From positions 1 to 36,204 of the forward strand of contig NZ_LACC01000051.1 of NCBI RefSeq assembly GCF_000967965.1: a stretch of 36,204 nucleotides of DNA, written 5' to 3'. Numbering within the stretch: the first letter of the stretch is position 1; each line of letters starts with the position of its first letter. The stretch is from Pseudomonas fluorescens (lineage in GTDB: Bacteria; Pseudomonadota; Gammaproteobacteria; Pseudomonadales; Pseudomonadaceae). A model generated the notes under the pieces. It worked only from the letters and a program-made list of their open reading frames with translations, was not told the origin of the DNA and did not search any database. Shown here piece after piece: positions 25,680-33,707 of the stretch. Position numbers and translations under genes: made by a program.

Positions 25680-26552
25680 ATGACCTTCACTCAACTGGAG
25701 ATTTTCTCCCTGGTGGCCGAACTCCACGGTTTCACGGCAGCGGCCAATCGCCTGGGTATTTCCCAATCGGCGGTGTCCCATGCGTTGAAGTCCCTGGAAC
25801 TGGAGTTGGGTGTCGAACTGTTGCGCCGCCATCAATCCCAGGTCGAACTGAGCGACATTGGCCAGCAGTTATTGCTGCGCGCCCGGGCGATGCTCGGCCT
25901 GGCCAACACCCTGCGCCAGGAAGCGGCCGATGCGCGGGGCATGAAACGCGGCACGCTGCGCATCGGCTCCTTCGGCCCGACCTCTTCGATCAAATTGCTG
26001 CCGTTGATTCTGCAGCAGTACCGCGCAGACCATCCCGGCATCGAGGTGCATATCGACGAAGGCCCCGACCGCCAGGTGCTCCAGTGGCTGGAGGAACGAC
26101 GGATCGACATCGGCTTTGTGGTATTGCCCGAGGAGCGTTTCGACACGGTCGCGCTGATCGAAGACCAGATGGTTGCGCTGCTGCCCGCCGGCCACCCGTT
26201 GGCGATTCACGACAGCCTGAGCCTGAAGGACCTGTGCGATTTCCCGTTCGTGCTGACCGAGGCCGGTTCTTCGGAGCTGGTTTCACGCCTGTTCACGGCG
26301 GCCCGACTGACGCCCAACATCCGTTATCGCTGCTCGCAGTTGATCAGCACCCTGGATGTCGTCGCTCGTGGCGACGCAGTGACGGTGGTTGCCGAAGGTT
26401 CATTGCCCGAACAGATTGACCGCCGCTGGGTGAAAAAACCACTGTCGCCGGCAGTGTTGCGGCAGGTCGGCCTGGCAGTGCTCGATCGACGCCAGGCATC
26501 ACCGGCGACACTGGCCTTTATCAAGCTGGCCGAAAGCCTTGACTTGCGTTGA
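25680..26552 (+). CDS. LysR-family transcriptional regulator
   Basis: This 290-residue LysR-type regulator has an N-terminal winged helix-turn-helix (residues 1-60: MTFTQLEIFSLVAELHGFT, NRLGISQSAVSHALKSLE, LLRRHQSQVELSDIG) and a C-terminal periplasmic-binding-like effector domain (about 90-290: LRIGSFGPTSSIKLLPLIL, VLPEERFDTVALIEDQMVALLPAGHPLA). The ATG at 25680 is preceded by little ribosome-binding sequence. It probably controls the divergent EamA exporter, and perhaps itself, from the 77-nt region between them. The effector is unknown. Confidence 0.92.
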   Translation: MTFTQLEIFSLVAELHGFTAAANRLGISQSAVSHALKSLELELGVELLRRHQSQVELSDIGQQLLLRARAMLGLANTLRQEAADARGMKRGTLRIGSFGPTSSIKLLPLILQQYRADHPGIEVHIDEGPDRQVLQWLEERRIDIGFVVLPEERFDTVALIEDQMVALLPAGHPLAIHDSLSLKDLCDFPFVLTEAGSSELVSRLFTAARLTPNIRYRCSQLISTLDVVARGDAVTVVAEGSLPEQIDRRWVKKPLSPAVLRQVGLAVLDRRQASPATLAFIKLAESLDLR

Positions 26553-26664
26553 GCCGCATAACCGCCAACGGCCAACTATCATTGGCCATACCCGAACTCT
26601 TCATGGGAGGCGTTTTGCCCTGCCATCATTTGAGAGCCTTATTTCTTCGTGACAGGATTCGCGA

Positions 26665-28197
26665 ATGCCGTTGAAAGCCAAAACCCGCAGTCGCAGAAAA
26701 AAAATTGCGGTCACCCTGATCAGTGGATTGCTCCCGGTACTGCTGGGGGCTGCCATTCTTTACCTGCAAGCAGGGCGTGCGCTCCAACAAGACACCCAGC
26801 AAACCGCCGAAGAAGCGATTCGCCAGTTCGACCTGATGCTCGACAGCACCGCCCAGGCCGCTCGTGAATTGCTACCACTGGCGGGCCAAAGTTGCAGTGA
26901 CATCAAACTGGCGCTGCGCGAGCAGGTCACCCGCCGCCCCTTCGTGCGCTCAACCAATCTGGTGTGGGACAACAACCTCTATTGCAGCTCTCTGTTCGGC
27001 GACTACCAGGAGACGGTCAACCCCGGTGACTACACCCAGGGCGCCTTATGGCTCATGAGCGGCAATCCGGTAACGCCCAACACCGCCTTGCTGGTGTACC
27101 GCCTGAGCGAAGGAAAAAAAGGCGCGTTGACGACCATCGATGGTTATCACTTGAGCAATATCCTGCGCCTGATCGGCCGCAAGACCTTGCTGTTGCTGCA
27201 AGTCGGCCCGGACTGGTTGTCCGCCGACGGCAAGTTTCATACGGGCGCTGCGCCCGAGTTGCCCGTTGCGCAAAGTCGTTTGACCTCCGGGCACTATGCT
27301 TTTGCCGTGGAAGCCGGTTTCCCCAAAGGCGAAACCTGGCGCTACATGAGCAGCGAATATCCACCGCTGTTCAGCCTGCTGATTTTCTTCGGTGTGATTG
27401 CCGGGGCAATCGGTCACTTCCTGCAAAAACGCTCGTCGTCACCCACCTATGAAATGCAGCGGGCACTGGAAGCCAAAGAGTTCATTCCGTATTTCCAGCC
27501 CGTGGTGCATGGCGACAGCAAAAGCTGGTCCGGCGCTGAAGTGCTGATGCGCTGGCAACATCCGAAGGAAGGCCTGGTGCGTCCGGATCTGTTCATTCCG
27601 TTCGCCGAACACTCCGGGCTGATCGTACCGATGACCCGCTCGCTGATGCGACAAACCGCCGCCCTGCTCGCACCGCAATCGGCCAGCTTCAACAAGCCGT
27701 TTCACGTTGGCATCAACATCACCGCCAGCCATTGCCAGGACCTGGAACTGGTCAAGGATTGCCGCGAGTTCCTCGATGCCTTCGAGCCGGGCTCGATCCA
27801 TCTGGTACTGGAGCTGACCGAACGTGAACTGATCGAGCCCACGGCCATTACCCTGCAATTGTTCGAGCAACTTCGCGAACTGGGCGTGAAAATCGCCATC
27901 GACGACTTCGGCACGGGCCACTCAAGCCTTGGCTACCTGCGGCAGTTCAATGTCGATTTTCTGAAAATCGACCAGAGTTTTGTCGCCATGATCGGCGTCG
28001 ACACACTCTCGAGCCACATCCTCGACAGCATCATCGAATTGGCGGTCAAACTCGACCTTGCCCTGGTGGCCGAAGGTGTCGAAACCCGTGAGCAGAGTGA
28101 TTACCTGAGCGTTCACCAGGTCAACTTCCTGCAAGGTTATCTGTTCGGAAAACCCATGCCCGGCGCGGAATTCATTAGTGCATTAAGCGACCATTAA
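26665..28197 (+). CDS. CSS-motif EAL-domain c-di-GMP phosphodiesterase
   Basis: This 510-residue inner-membrane enzyme is predicted to hydrolyse cyclic di-GMP to pGpG. TM1 (~13-36) and TM2 (~232-250) flank a periplasmic CSS domain with the two diagnostic Cys motifs QSCSDIK (about 76) and LYCSSLFG (about 106); by family knowledge these respond to DsbA/DsbB redox state. The EAL domain (~262-505) keeps the catalytic set: EVLMRW (the EAL glutamate, with VL instead of AL), NITASHCQ, ELTERELIE, IDDFGTGHSSL, LKIDQSFV, AEGVET and QGYLFGKPM. Nothing essential is missing, so activity is likely. It is monocistronic, upstream of mvaT. It could influence the fimbriae and autotransporter in this window through c-di-GMP, but that is speculation. 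Confidence 0.93.
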   Translation: MPLKAKTRSRRKKIAVTLISGLLPVLLGAAILYLQAGRALQQDTQQTAEEAIRQFDLMLDSTAQAARELLPLAGQSCSDIKLALREQVTRRPFVRSTNLVWDNNLYCSSLFGDYQETVNPGDYTQGALWLMSGNPVTPNTALLVYRLSEGKKGALTTIDGYHLSNILRLIGRKTLLLLQVGPDWLSADGKFHTGAAPELPVAQSRLTSGHYAFAVEAGFPKGETWRYMSSEYPPLFSLLIFFGVIAGAIGHFLQKRSSSPTYEMQRALEAKEFIPYFQPVVHGDSKSWSGAEVLMRWQHPKEGLVRPDLFIPFAEHSGLIVPMTRSLMRQTAALLAPQSASFNKPFHVGINITASHCQDLELVKDCREFLDAFEPGSIHLVLELTERELIEPTAITLQLFEQLRELGVKIAIDDFGTGHSSLGYLRQFNVDFLKIDQSFVAMIGVDTLSSHILDSIIELAVKLDLALVAEGVETREQSDYLSVHQVNFLQGYLFGKPMPGAEFISALSDH

Positions 28198-28284
28198 CTC
28201 GCGAATTTAATCGCCAAAACAAACGATTAGCCGCACCAATTTGAATCAAAACACTACTGACGTTACATGAAGAAAAAGACAGGA

Positions 28285-28313
28285 TTTACTCTTGGCCAAT
28301 TAACTACTACAAT
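28285..28313 (+). promoter_or_regulatory. Candidate sigma-70 promoter of mvaT
   Basis: TTTACT (-35, 28285-28290), a 17-nt spacer and TACAAT (-10, 28308-28313) lie in the AT-rich 234-nt region before mvaT. The predicted leader is about 110 nt. AT-rich DNA of this kind is also what MvaT itself binds, so autoregulation is plausible. Confidence 0.5.
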
Positions 28314-28431
28314 TTTTCATGCCTGCGCTAAATTGGCAGGTGAGCCACTATCACCGAGTCGCTTCAAGGCTCTTGGCTTATAGCTTTGTTTGCGGTTGGT
28401 ATCAGCCAAACACACTATTGGAGTAAAGATA

Positions 28432-28794
28432 TTGTCCAGACTCGCTGAATTTCGTGCAGCCGAAAAGGCCCTTCAAGAACAGCTCAAGCAGTTGGAATCC
28501 CTGAAGAACGATGCCGGGCTCAAGAAAGAAATCGAATTCGAAGAAAAGCTCCAGGGCTTGATGAAAACCTATGGCAAGAGCCTGCGCGACATCATCGCCA
28601 TTCTCGACCCTAACCCGGCAAAATCCGGCCTGCAGCAGGCAGCACCTAAAACCCGCCGCGCCCGTGTGGTCAAGGTTTATCAGAACCCGCACACCGGCGA
28701 GCTGATTGAAACCAAGGGCGGCAACCACCGCGGCCTGAAAGCCTGGAAAGAACAGTACGGTGCAGCCACCGTTGATTCCTGGCTGCGCGGCTAA
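28432..28794 (+). CDS. mvaT: MvaT-family H-NS-like nucleoid protein
   Basis: This 120-residue xenogeneic silencer binds AT-rich DNA and represses acquired genes, including fimbrial clusters in Pseudomonas. The N-terminal half is the oligomerising coiled coil (SRLAEFRAAEKALQEQLKQL, then KKEIEFEEKLQGLMKTYGKS). The linker is PAKSGLQQAAPKTRRAR. The C-terminal DNA-binding domain carries the MvaT signature GGNHRGLKAWKEQYG (about 98-112). The start is TTG at 28432 with GGAG 8 nt upstream, matching the known protein N-terminus; the frame extends back to 28390 without similarity. A strong terminator follows. It could be mvaT or its paralog mvaV/mvaU; the exact ortholog is not decided. Confidence 0.93.
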   Translation: MSRLAEFRAAEKALQEQLKQLESLKNDAGLKKEIEFEEKLQGLMKTYGKSLRDIIAILDPNPAKSGLQQAAPKTRRARVVKVYQNPHTGELIETKGGNHRGLKAWKEQYGAATVDSWLRG

Positions 28795-28813
28795 CTCTCG
28801 CGGCGACAAAAAA

Positions 28814-28836
28814 GCCCTGCTCATGCAGGGCTTTTT
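28814..28836 (+). terminator. Rho-independent terminator of mvaT
   Basis: GCCCTGC (28814-28820) pairs with GCAGGGC (28825-28831) over TCAT, followed by TTTTT (28832-28836). The A-run on the left (28808-28813) extends the pairing. It is a textbook terminator 20 nt after the mvaT stop. Confidence 0.92.
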
Positions 28837-28956
28837 CATGGGCCATCTAAAACCCGAGGCGGACACCGCACAATTACCCGACTGCCACCAACTTTGTGCT
28901 TAATCCATTTGGATATCTAAAATTTTCTTCATGCATCGAAAAAGCACTGTCGCTTA

Positions 28957-29475
28957 CTAAAGTTTCAAGCTGTTACGGGCTGCGTCTATTTCATCCTGGC
29001 TCGTCTTATAAGCCTCGGCCTGCCCTGCGTAGGAAAGAACATAGGCTTTATCGGCATCCACTGCGGCCACCAATGTTTGCGAAAGCACATGCCGGCCGTT
29101 TTGCGTGATGGTGCAGGTTGTTTCCAGCGCTGCCAATCGACTCAAGGTAGTCGAATGAATGCGCGTGCAGACACTTTGATACCCGCCCTGAAAGAAGTCT
29201 TTTTGAACCGACTTGCGCATCTCCAGCAATACGCCTTCGAGGTTTACCTGATGATCGCTTTGCACCGGGCTCATGGTCAGTTCCATCACCATGAGCGGCG
29301 ATCCATTCTGATCATTTTTCACCGCCCGCTGGCGACTGACTCCCGACGCCGATTCAGGCACTTCTTCGACCTGCCAGCCTTGCGGCCAGGTGATTACTGG
29401 CGCATCGGCGCGAACAACGCCAGCCAGCGAAAACACGCTCAGCAGGATGAACAGCACGTTACGAAATCGAATCAT
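28957..29475 (-). CDS. DUF4946 secreted protein
   Basis: This 172-residue periplasmic or secreted protein belongs to a Pseudomonas family of unknown function. It has a signal peptide (MIRFRNVLFILLSVFSLAGVVRA), then family motifs VITWPQGWQVEEVPES, RQRAVKNDQNGSPLMVMELTM, GVLLEMRKSVQKDF, QSVCTRIHS with a second Cys in ETTCTITQ (probable disulfide), and ADKAYVLSYAGQA. The ATG at 29475 is preferred from the family N-terminus; a GTG at 29487 gives four more residues. Neither has a clear ribosome binding site. It is transcribed divergently from gloA and convergent with mvaT. Confidence 0.82.
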   Translation of the reverse strand: MIRFRNVLFILLSVFSLAGVVRADAPVITWPQGWQVEEVPESASGVSRQRAVKNDQNGSPLMVMELTMSPVQSDHQVNLEGVLLEMRKSVQKDFFQGGYQSVCTRIHSTTLSRLAALETTCTITQNGRHVLSQTLVAAVDADKAYVLSYAGQAEAYKTSQDEIDAARNSLKL

Positions 29476-29619
29476 TGCAATGGGCACTCAAGGATCAAGC
29501 CGTAAAGTCTGGGCCCAGGCCGGCTGTCAGGCAATAGCGGACTGTTTGGGTTTGGCGATGTCCGAACCCTTGCGTATCATTGTCGCCATTCGTTAGCCCA
29601 CATATTTCCCGGAGGGCCC

Positions 29620-30141
29620 ATGAGCCTGCACGAATTGAACACCTTCCCCGGCGTCACCGCCGAACCGGACGCTGCCACACAGAAATTTGTCTTCAACCAC
29701 ACCATGCTGCGGGTCAAGGACATCACCAAGTCCCTGGACTTCTACACACGCATTCTAGGCTTTACCCTGGTGGAAAAACGCGACTTCCCGGAAGCCGAGT
29801 TCAGCCTGTATTTCCTGGCGCTGGTGGACAAGAACCAGATCCCGGCCGACGCCGCTACGCGCACCGAGTGGATGAAATCGATCCCCGGCATCCTGGAGCT
29901 GACCCACAACCACGGCACCGAGAACGATGCGGATTTCGCCTACCACAATGGCAACACCGACCCGCGCGGTTTCGGCCACATCTGCATCTCGGTACCAGAC
30001 ATCGTCGCCGCCTGCGAGCGCTTTGAAGCACTGGGCTGCGATTTCCAGAAGCGCCTGAGCGATGGCCGCATGAAGAGCCTGGCGTTCATCAAGGATCCGG
30101 ACGCCTACTGGGTCGAGATCATTCAGCCGGCTCCGTTATAA
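29620..30141 (+). CDS. gloA: Lactoylglutathione lyase (glyoxalase I)
   Basis: This 173-residue enzyme isomerises the methylglyoxal-glutathione hemithioacetal to S-lactoylglutathione, detoxifying methylglyoxal. It is the long eukaryote-like form (human-type region DFYTRILGFTLVEKRDFP, SLYFLALVDKNQIP), which in Pseudomonas is the zinc-type class. Predicted metal ligands are H27 (in FNHTMLRVKD), E93 (LELTHNHGTE), H120 (GFGHICISV) and E166 (YWVEIIQP). The ribosome binding site is strong (GGAGG, 5 nt upstream). It is a single gene with its own bidirectional terminator shared with ahpF. Its nearness to ahpCF and gor makes this a detoxification neighbourhood. Confidence 0.95.
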   Translation: MSLHELNTFPGVTAEPDAATQKFVFNHTMLRVKDITKSLDFYTRILGFTLVEKRDFPEAEFSLYFLALVDKNQIPADAATRTEWMKSIPGILELTHNHGTENDADFAYHNGNTDPRGFGHICISVPDIVAACERFEALGCDFQKRLSDGRMKSLAFIKDPDAYWVEIIQPAPL

Positions 30142-30151
30142 AGCAAAATAA

Positions 30152-30179
30152 AAAACCCCATGATCACTCATGGGGTTTT
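30152..30179. terminator. Bidirectional terminator between gloA and ahpF
   Basis: AAAACCCCATGA (30152-30163) and TCATGGGGTTTT (30168-30179) are perfect 12-bp arms around TCAC. T-runs on both strands suit termination of convergent gloA and ahpF. Confidence 0.92.
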
Positions 30180-30198
30180 GAGTTTTCAGCGCCTGGGA

Positions 30199-31761
30199 TT
30201 ATGCCGGGGCGGAAGTCCGGATCAAGTGATCGAAAGCGCTCAGGGAAGCCTTAGCGCCCTCGCCCACCGCAATCACGATCTGCTTGTACGGCACGGTCGT
30301 CACGTCGCCAGCGGCGAACACACCCGGCACCGACGTTTCACCGCGAGCGTCGACGATGATCTCGCCACGGGGCGACAACTCGATGGTGCCTTTGAGCCAA
30401 TCGGTGTTGGGCAGCAGTCCGATCTGCACAAAGATCCCTTCCAGTTCCACGCTGCGCAATTCATCGCTGTGACGATCCTTGTAGCGCAGGCCGTTGACCT
30501 TCTGGCCGTCGCCGGTGACTTCAGTGGTTTGCGCACTGGTGATCACGGTGACGTTCGGCAGGCTGTGCAACTTGCGCTGCAACACCGCATCGGCACGCAA
30601 CTGCACGTCGAACTCCAGCAGCGTGACATGGGACACGATACCGGCCAGGTCGATGGCCGCTTCGACGCCGGAGTTACCACCACCAATCACCGCCACGCGC
30701 TTGCCCTTGAACAGCGGACCGTCGCAGTGCGGGCAGTACGCAACGCCTTTGTTGCGGTATTGCTGCTCGCCCGGCACGTTCATTTCACGCCACCGTGCGC
30801 CGGTTGCGAGGATCACGGTCTTGGCCTTGAGCTTCGCGCCGCTGGCGAAGTGGACTACGTGCAACTCACCTTCTTTGCCAGTGATCAATTTGTCTGCGCG
30901 TTGCAGATTCATGATATCCACGTCGTACTGTTTGACGTGCTCCTCCAGGGCCACGGCCAGCTTCGGCCCTTCGGTTTCCTGCACCGAGATAAAGTTCTCG
31001 ATGGCCATGGTATCCAGCACCTGCCCACCAAAACGCTCAGCCGCGACACCTGTGCGGATGCCTTTACGGGCCGCGTAGATCGCCGCCGAAGCACCGGCCG
31101 GGCCACCGCCGACCACCAGCACGTCAAAGGCATCCTTGGCGCTAATCTTCTCGGCCTGGCGTTCGATGCCGCTGGTGTCGATCTTGGCGAGGATTTCCTC
31201 CAGGCCCATCCGACCCTGGCCGAAGTTCACACCGTTGAGGTAGATGCTTGGGACCGCCATGATCTGGCGCTCATCGACTTCGGCCTGGAACAATGCACCG
31301 TCAATGGCGACGTGGCGAATGTTCGGGTTCAGTACCGCCATCAGGTTCAGTGCCTGGACCACGTCCGGGCAGTTCTGGCAGGACAGCGAGAAGTAAGTCT
31401 CGAAGTTGAACTCGCCCTTGAGCGAGCGGATCTGTTCGATCACTTCGACACTGGCTTTGGACGGGTGGCCGCCGACTTGCAGCAAGGCCAGCACCAAGGA
31501 CGTGAATTCGTGGCCCATCGGGATGCCGGCGAAACGCAGGCTGATATCGGCGCCCGGGCGATTGATCGAGAACGACGGCTTGCGTGCATCATCGCCGTTG
31601 TCGAGCAAAGTAATCTGGGTGGAAAGACTGGCAACGTCTTTCAACAGTTCGAGCATTTCCTGGGATTTCGCACCGTCGTCGAGGGAAGCAACGATCTCGA
31701 TCGGCTGGGTGACCCGTTCCAGGTACGATTTCAACTGGGCTTTAAGATTGGTGTCCAACAT
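30199..31761 (-). CDS. ahpF: Alkyl hydroperoxide reductase subunit F
   Basis: This 520-residue NADH-dependent flavoprotein reduces AhpC. Order: an N-terminal double thioredoxin-fold domain with its redox pair C128/C131 (SLSCQNCPDVVQALN), an FAD-binding motif VVGGGPAGASAAIYAARKG, the thioredoxin-reductase-like CPHC centre (AYCPHCDGPLFKGK, about 345-348), an NADH motif VIGGGNSGVEAAID, and a C-terminal FAD motif FAAGDVT. The length matches the family (~521). The ATG at 31761 has AAGGA about 10 nt upstream; an in-frame extension to 31791 is not family-like. It follows ahpC on the same strand, separated by 127 nt with a strong terminator, so read-through or a separate promoter supplies its transcript. 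Confidence 0.97.
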   Translation of the reverse strand: MLDTNLKAQLKSYLERVTQPIEIVASLDDGAKSQEMLELLKDVASLSTQITLLDNGDDARKPSFSINRPGADISLRFAGIPMGHEFTSLVLALLQVGGHPSKASVEVIEQIRSLKGEFNFETYFSLSCQNCPDVVQALNLMAVLNPNIRHVAIDGALFQAEVDERQIMAVPSIYLNGVNFGQGRMGLEEILAKIDTSGIERQAEKISAKDAFDVLVVGGGPAGASAAIYAARKGIRTGVAAERFGGQVLDTMAIENFISVQETEGPKLAVALEEHVKQYDVDIMNLQRADKLITGKEGELHVVHFASGAKLKAKTVILATGARWREMNVPGEQQYRNKGVAYCPHCDGPLFKGKRVAVIGGGNSGVEAAIDLAGIVSHVTLLEFDVQLRADAVLQRKLHSLPNVTVITSAQTTEVTGDGQKVNGLRYKDRHSDELRSVELEGIFVQIGLLPNTDWLKGTIELSPRGEIIVDARGETSVPGVFAAGDVTTVPYKQIVIAVGEGAKASLSAFDHLIRTSAPA

Positions 31762-31791
31762 ACGGGCGATTTCCTTGAATTCTTGAGACAA

Positions 31792-31826
31792 AAAAACGCC
31801 CGAGCGAATCTCGCCCGGGCGTTTTT
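31792..31826 (-). terminator. Terminator between ahpC and ahpF
   Basis: AAAAACGCCCG (31792-31802) and CGGGCGTTTTT (31816-31826) are perfect 11-bp arms, with an inner GCGA/TCGC helix. T-runs occur on both strands. It lies within the ahpC-ahpF gap, so most ahpC transcripts probably end here, giving more AhpC than AhpF. Confidence 0.88.
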
Positions 31827-31888
31827 ATTGGGCGGTGCAGCTTGCTTAGAAGGTGCGGAAGTCCGCCCTGATGAAGCGCGTCACAGAC

Positions 31889-32452
31889 TTAGATCTTGCC
31901 GACCAGGTCCAGGGACGGTGCCAGAGTGGCCTCGCCTTCTTTCCACTTGGCCGGGCAAACCTGGCCTGGGTGAGCGGCGACGTACTGGGCAGCCTTGATC
32001 TTGCGCAGCAACTCGGAAGCGTCACGGCCTACACCACCGTCGTTCAGTTCAACGATCTTGATCTGGCCTTCAGGGTTGATCACGAAGGTGCCACGGTCAG
32101 CCAGGCCTGCTTCTTCGATCAGCACGTCGAAGTTGCGGGAGATGGCGTGGGTCGGGTCGCCGATCATGGTGTACTGGATCTTGCCGATGGCTGGCGAAGT
32201 GTTGTGCCAGGCAGCGTGGGCGAAATGGGTATCGGTGGAAACGCTGTAGATCTCGACGCCCAGCTTCTGGAACGCGTCGTAGTTGTCGGCCAGGTCTTCC
32301 AGTTCAGTCGGGCAGACGAAGGTAAAGTCGGCCGGGTAGAAGAACACCACAGACCACTTGCCTTTGAGGTCAGCGTCCGAGACTTTTACGAAGTCGCCAT
32401 TTTTGAATGCGTCAGCTTTGAAGGGTTTAACTTGGCTGTTGATGATAGGCAT
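31889..32452 (-). CDS. ahpC: Alkyl hydroperoxide reductase subunit C (2-Cys peroxiredoxin)
   Basis: This 187-residue typical 2-Cys peroxiredoxin reduces H2O2, organic hydroperoxides and peroxynitrite, and is recycled by AhpF. The peroxidatic C47 is in the PxxxT(S)xxC context FYPADFTFVCPTE; the resolving C166 is in GQVCPAKW; the GGVG motif of the robust AhpC group is present (DGGVGRD). The ATG at 32452 has GGAGAG 6 nt upstream; in-frame codons to 32503 are not family-like. The upstream region has ATTG-N7-CTAT (32544-32558), one partial OxyR-like half, too weak to call a site. OxyR control is expected from the family. Confidence 0.97.
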   Translation of the reverse strand: MPIINSQVKPFKADAFKNGDFVKVSDADLKGKWSVVFFYPADFTFVCPTELEDLADNYDAFQKLGVEIYSVSTDTHFAHAAWHNTSPAIGKIQYTMIGDPTHAISRNFDVLIEEAGLADRGTFVINPEGQIKIVELNDGGVGRDASELLRKIKAAQYVAAHPGQVCPAKWKEGEATLAPSLDLVGKI

Positions 32453-32590
32453 CGTTGACTCTCCGTCAGGGGTTAAGAAGTTGATGGAGAGAACTTTACC
32501 CACTCGACGGACGGTTGGCTCATTGGCAAACCTGATGCTGCTGATTGGCTTTCGCTATTAGCCAGCGGTATTAATAGAAGAAAACGGTAT

Positions 32591-33550
32591 CTAGGGTGAC
32601 ACGGGCTTTTCCGTGATGCGCGCCATGCCGAGGAACGGACTGGCCTCGATGTAACGCATGGCCGACTTCATGTCCTTCCAACCCACATAGCTCATCAGCG
32701 ACTTCAGGTCCCAGCCACTCTGATGCGCCCAGGTGGCAAAACCGCGACGCAAGGAGTGGCTGGTATAAAGCTCGCCGGCAATACCTGCCCGCGCCAACGC
32801 CTGACGCAATAACGGAATCACGCTGTTGGCGTGCAATCCCTCCTCGCCCAGATGCCCCCAGCGGTCGATGCCACGGAACACCGGCCCACGCACCAGTGCT
32901 GCCTCGGTAATCCAGTCGATATAAGCCTGCACCGGACACAAGCGTTGCAAGGCCGGCGTATGGTAGGTCTTGCCGAGGTTGTCGCGATCACTCTTGCTGC
33001 GCGGCAGATAGAGACTGATGCCGGAACCGGCGTTGGCCTGCACGTGTTCCACCTGGAGCCGGCACAACTCATCACTGCGAAAGCCCCGCCAGAAGCCCAG
33101 CAGGATCAGGGCCATGTCGCGCCTGGCCCGCAGTAGACCCGGTCGGTCGCCTGCGACCCTGGCTGTCTGCACTTCTTGCTCCAGGCAACTGACCACCTGC
33201 TCCAGATGTTGAAGCTGCAAGGGTTCGGCTTGTTTTTCCTGGGCCGGGTGCAACGCGCGAATGCCCTTGAATACCTTGCGCACCACTGGCGCCTTGGTGG
33301 GATCGGCAAACCCCTGGCTGTTGTGCCACTGCGCCAATGCCGACAAGCGCAGTTTCAGTGTGTTGATCGACAACACTCCGGCATGGGCCACCAGGTAGCG
33401 CGCCACGCTGTCGCCGGTGGCCGGCAGAAAACCGCCCCACGTGACTTCGAAATGCTCGATGGCTGCGCGATAGCTGCGACGGGTGTTGTCGCGCGTCGCC
33501 GCTTGCAGGTAACGATCCAGCTCGGTCATGGGGTCAACTCTTGAATTCAT
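32591..33550 (-). CDS. Cre-like tyrosine recombinase
   Basis: This ~319-residue tyrosine recombinase has an N-terminal SAM-like core-binding domain (TRDNTRRSYRAAIEHFEVTW) and a C-terminal catalytic domain with all six residues: R158 (GFRSDEL), K186 (RSKSDRD), H265 and R268 (HSLRRG), W291 (VGWKDM) and nucleophile Y300 (MRYIE). The use of Trp and the spacings R-K 28, R-W 23 and W-Y 9 equal those in Cre (R173, K201, R292, W315, Y324). The start is uncertain: ATG 33550, ATG 33529 and TTG 33568 are all in frame, with no strong ribosome binding site. It is divergent from a KfrA-like gene across a short palindrome-rich region, in the middle of oxidative-stress genes. No other mobile-element gene is adjacent. 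Its biological target is unknown. Confidence 0.9.
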   Translation of the reverse strand: MNSRVDPMTELDRYLQAATRDNTRRSYRAAIEHFEVTWGGFLPATGDSVARYLVAHAGVLSINTLKLRLSALAQWHNSQGFADPTKAPVVRKVFKGIRALHPAQEKQAEPLQLQHLEQVVSCLEQEVQTARVAGDRPGLLRARRDMALILLGFWRGFRSDELCRLQVEHVQANAGSGISLYLPRSKSDRDNLGKTYHTPALQRLCPVQAYIDWITEAALVRGPVFRGIDRWGHLGEEGLHANSVIPLLRQALARAGIAGELYTSHSLRRGFATWAHQSGWDLKSLMSYVGWKDMKSAMRYIEASPFLGMARITEKPVSP

Positions 33551-33588
33551 ACCGCTTTGACGGGTCAAAAACCGGTACTGGGTGCATC

Positions 33589-33617
33589 ACACGGGGTAAT
33601 ACCAGTATATCCCGTGT
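33589..33617. promoter_or_regulatory. Lox-like inverted repeat between recombinase and KfrA-like gene
   Basis: ACACGGGGTA (33589-33598) and TATCCCGTGT (33608-33617) are inverted 10-mers matching at 9 of 10 positions, with a 9-nt asymmetric spacer ATACCAGTA. The shape resembles a tyrosine-recombinase crossover site, or a dimeric operator for one of the two flanking genes. Assignment is inferential. Confidence 0.4.
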
Positions 33618-33654
33618 TAGTTACGTTCAGTATTTAACTTTATAAATTGAATGG

Positions 33655-33684
33655 TACAATGTGTATTTACGTGGTACGTACCAC
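33655..33684 (+). promoter_or_regulatory. -10 box and 14-bp operator-like palindrome before the KfrA-like gene
   Basis: TACAAT (33655-33660) could be a -10 box, with a weak upstream TTTAAC. The perfect palindrome GTGGTACGTACCAC (33671-33684) follows, overlapping the likely transcription start, 23 nt before the ATG. KfrA proteins are known to repress their own promoters by binding operator DNA, so this is the best operator candidate. Confidence 0.5.
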
Positions 33685-33707
33685 ATCATCAAAACCCTGG
33701 AGATCTC

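Noticed and set aside
30160..31998. Long plus-strand open frame opposite ahpF
   Set aside because: It covers the whole of ahpF and both terminators and has no family features; ahpF is unmistakable on the other strand.
32544..32577. OxyR binding site upstream of ahpC
   Set aside because: Only ATTG-N7-CTAT fits one half of the ATAG-N7-CTAT pattern; the remaining half-sites do not match at the required 11-nt period.
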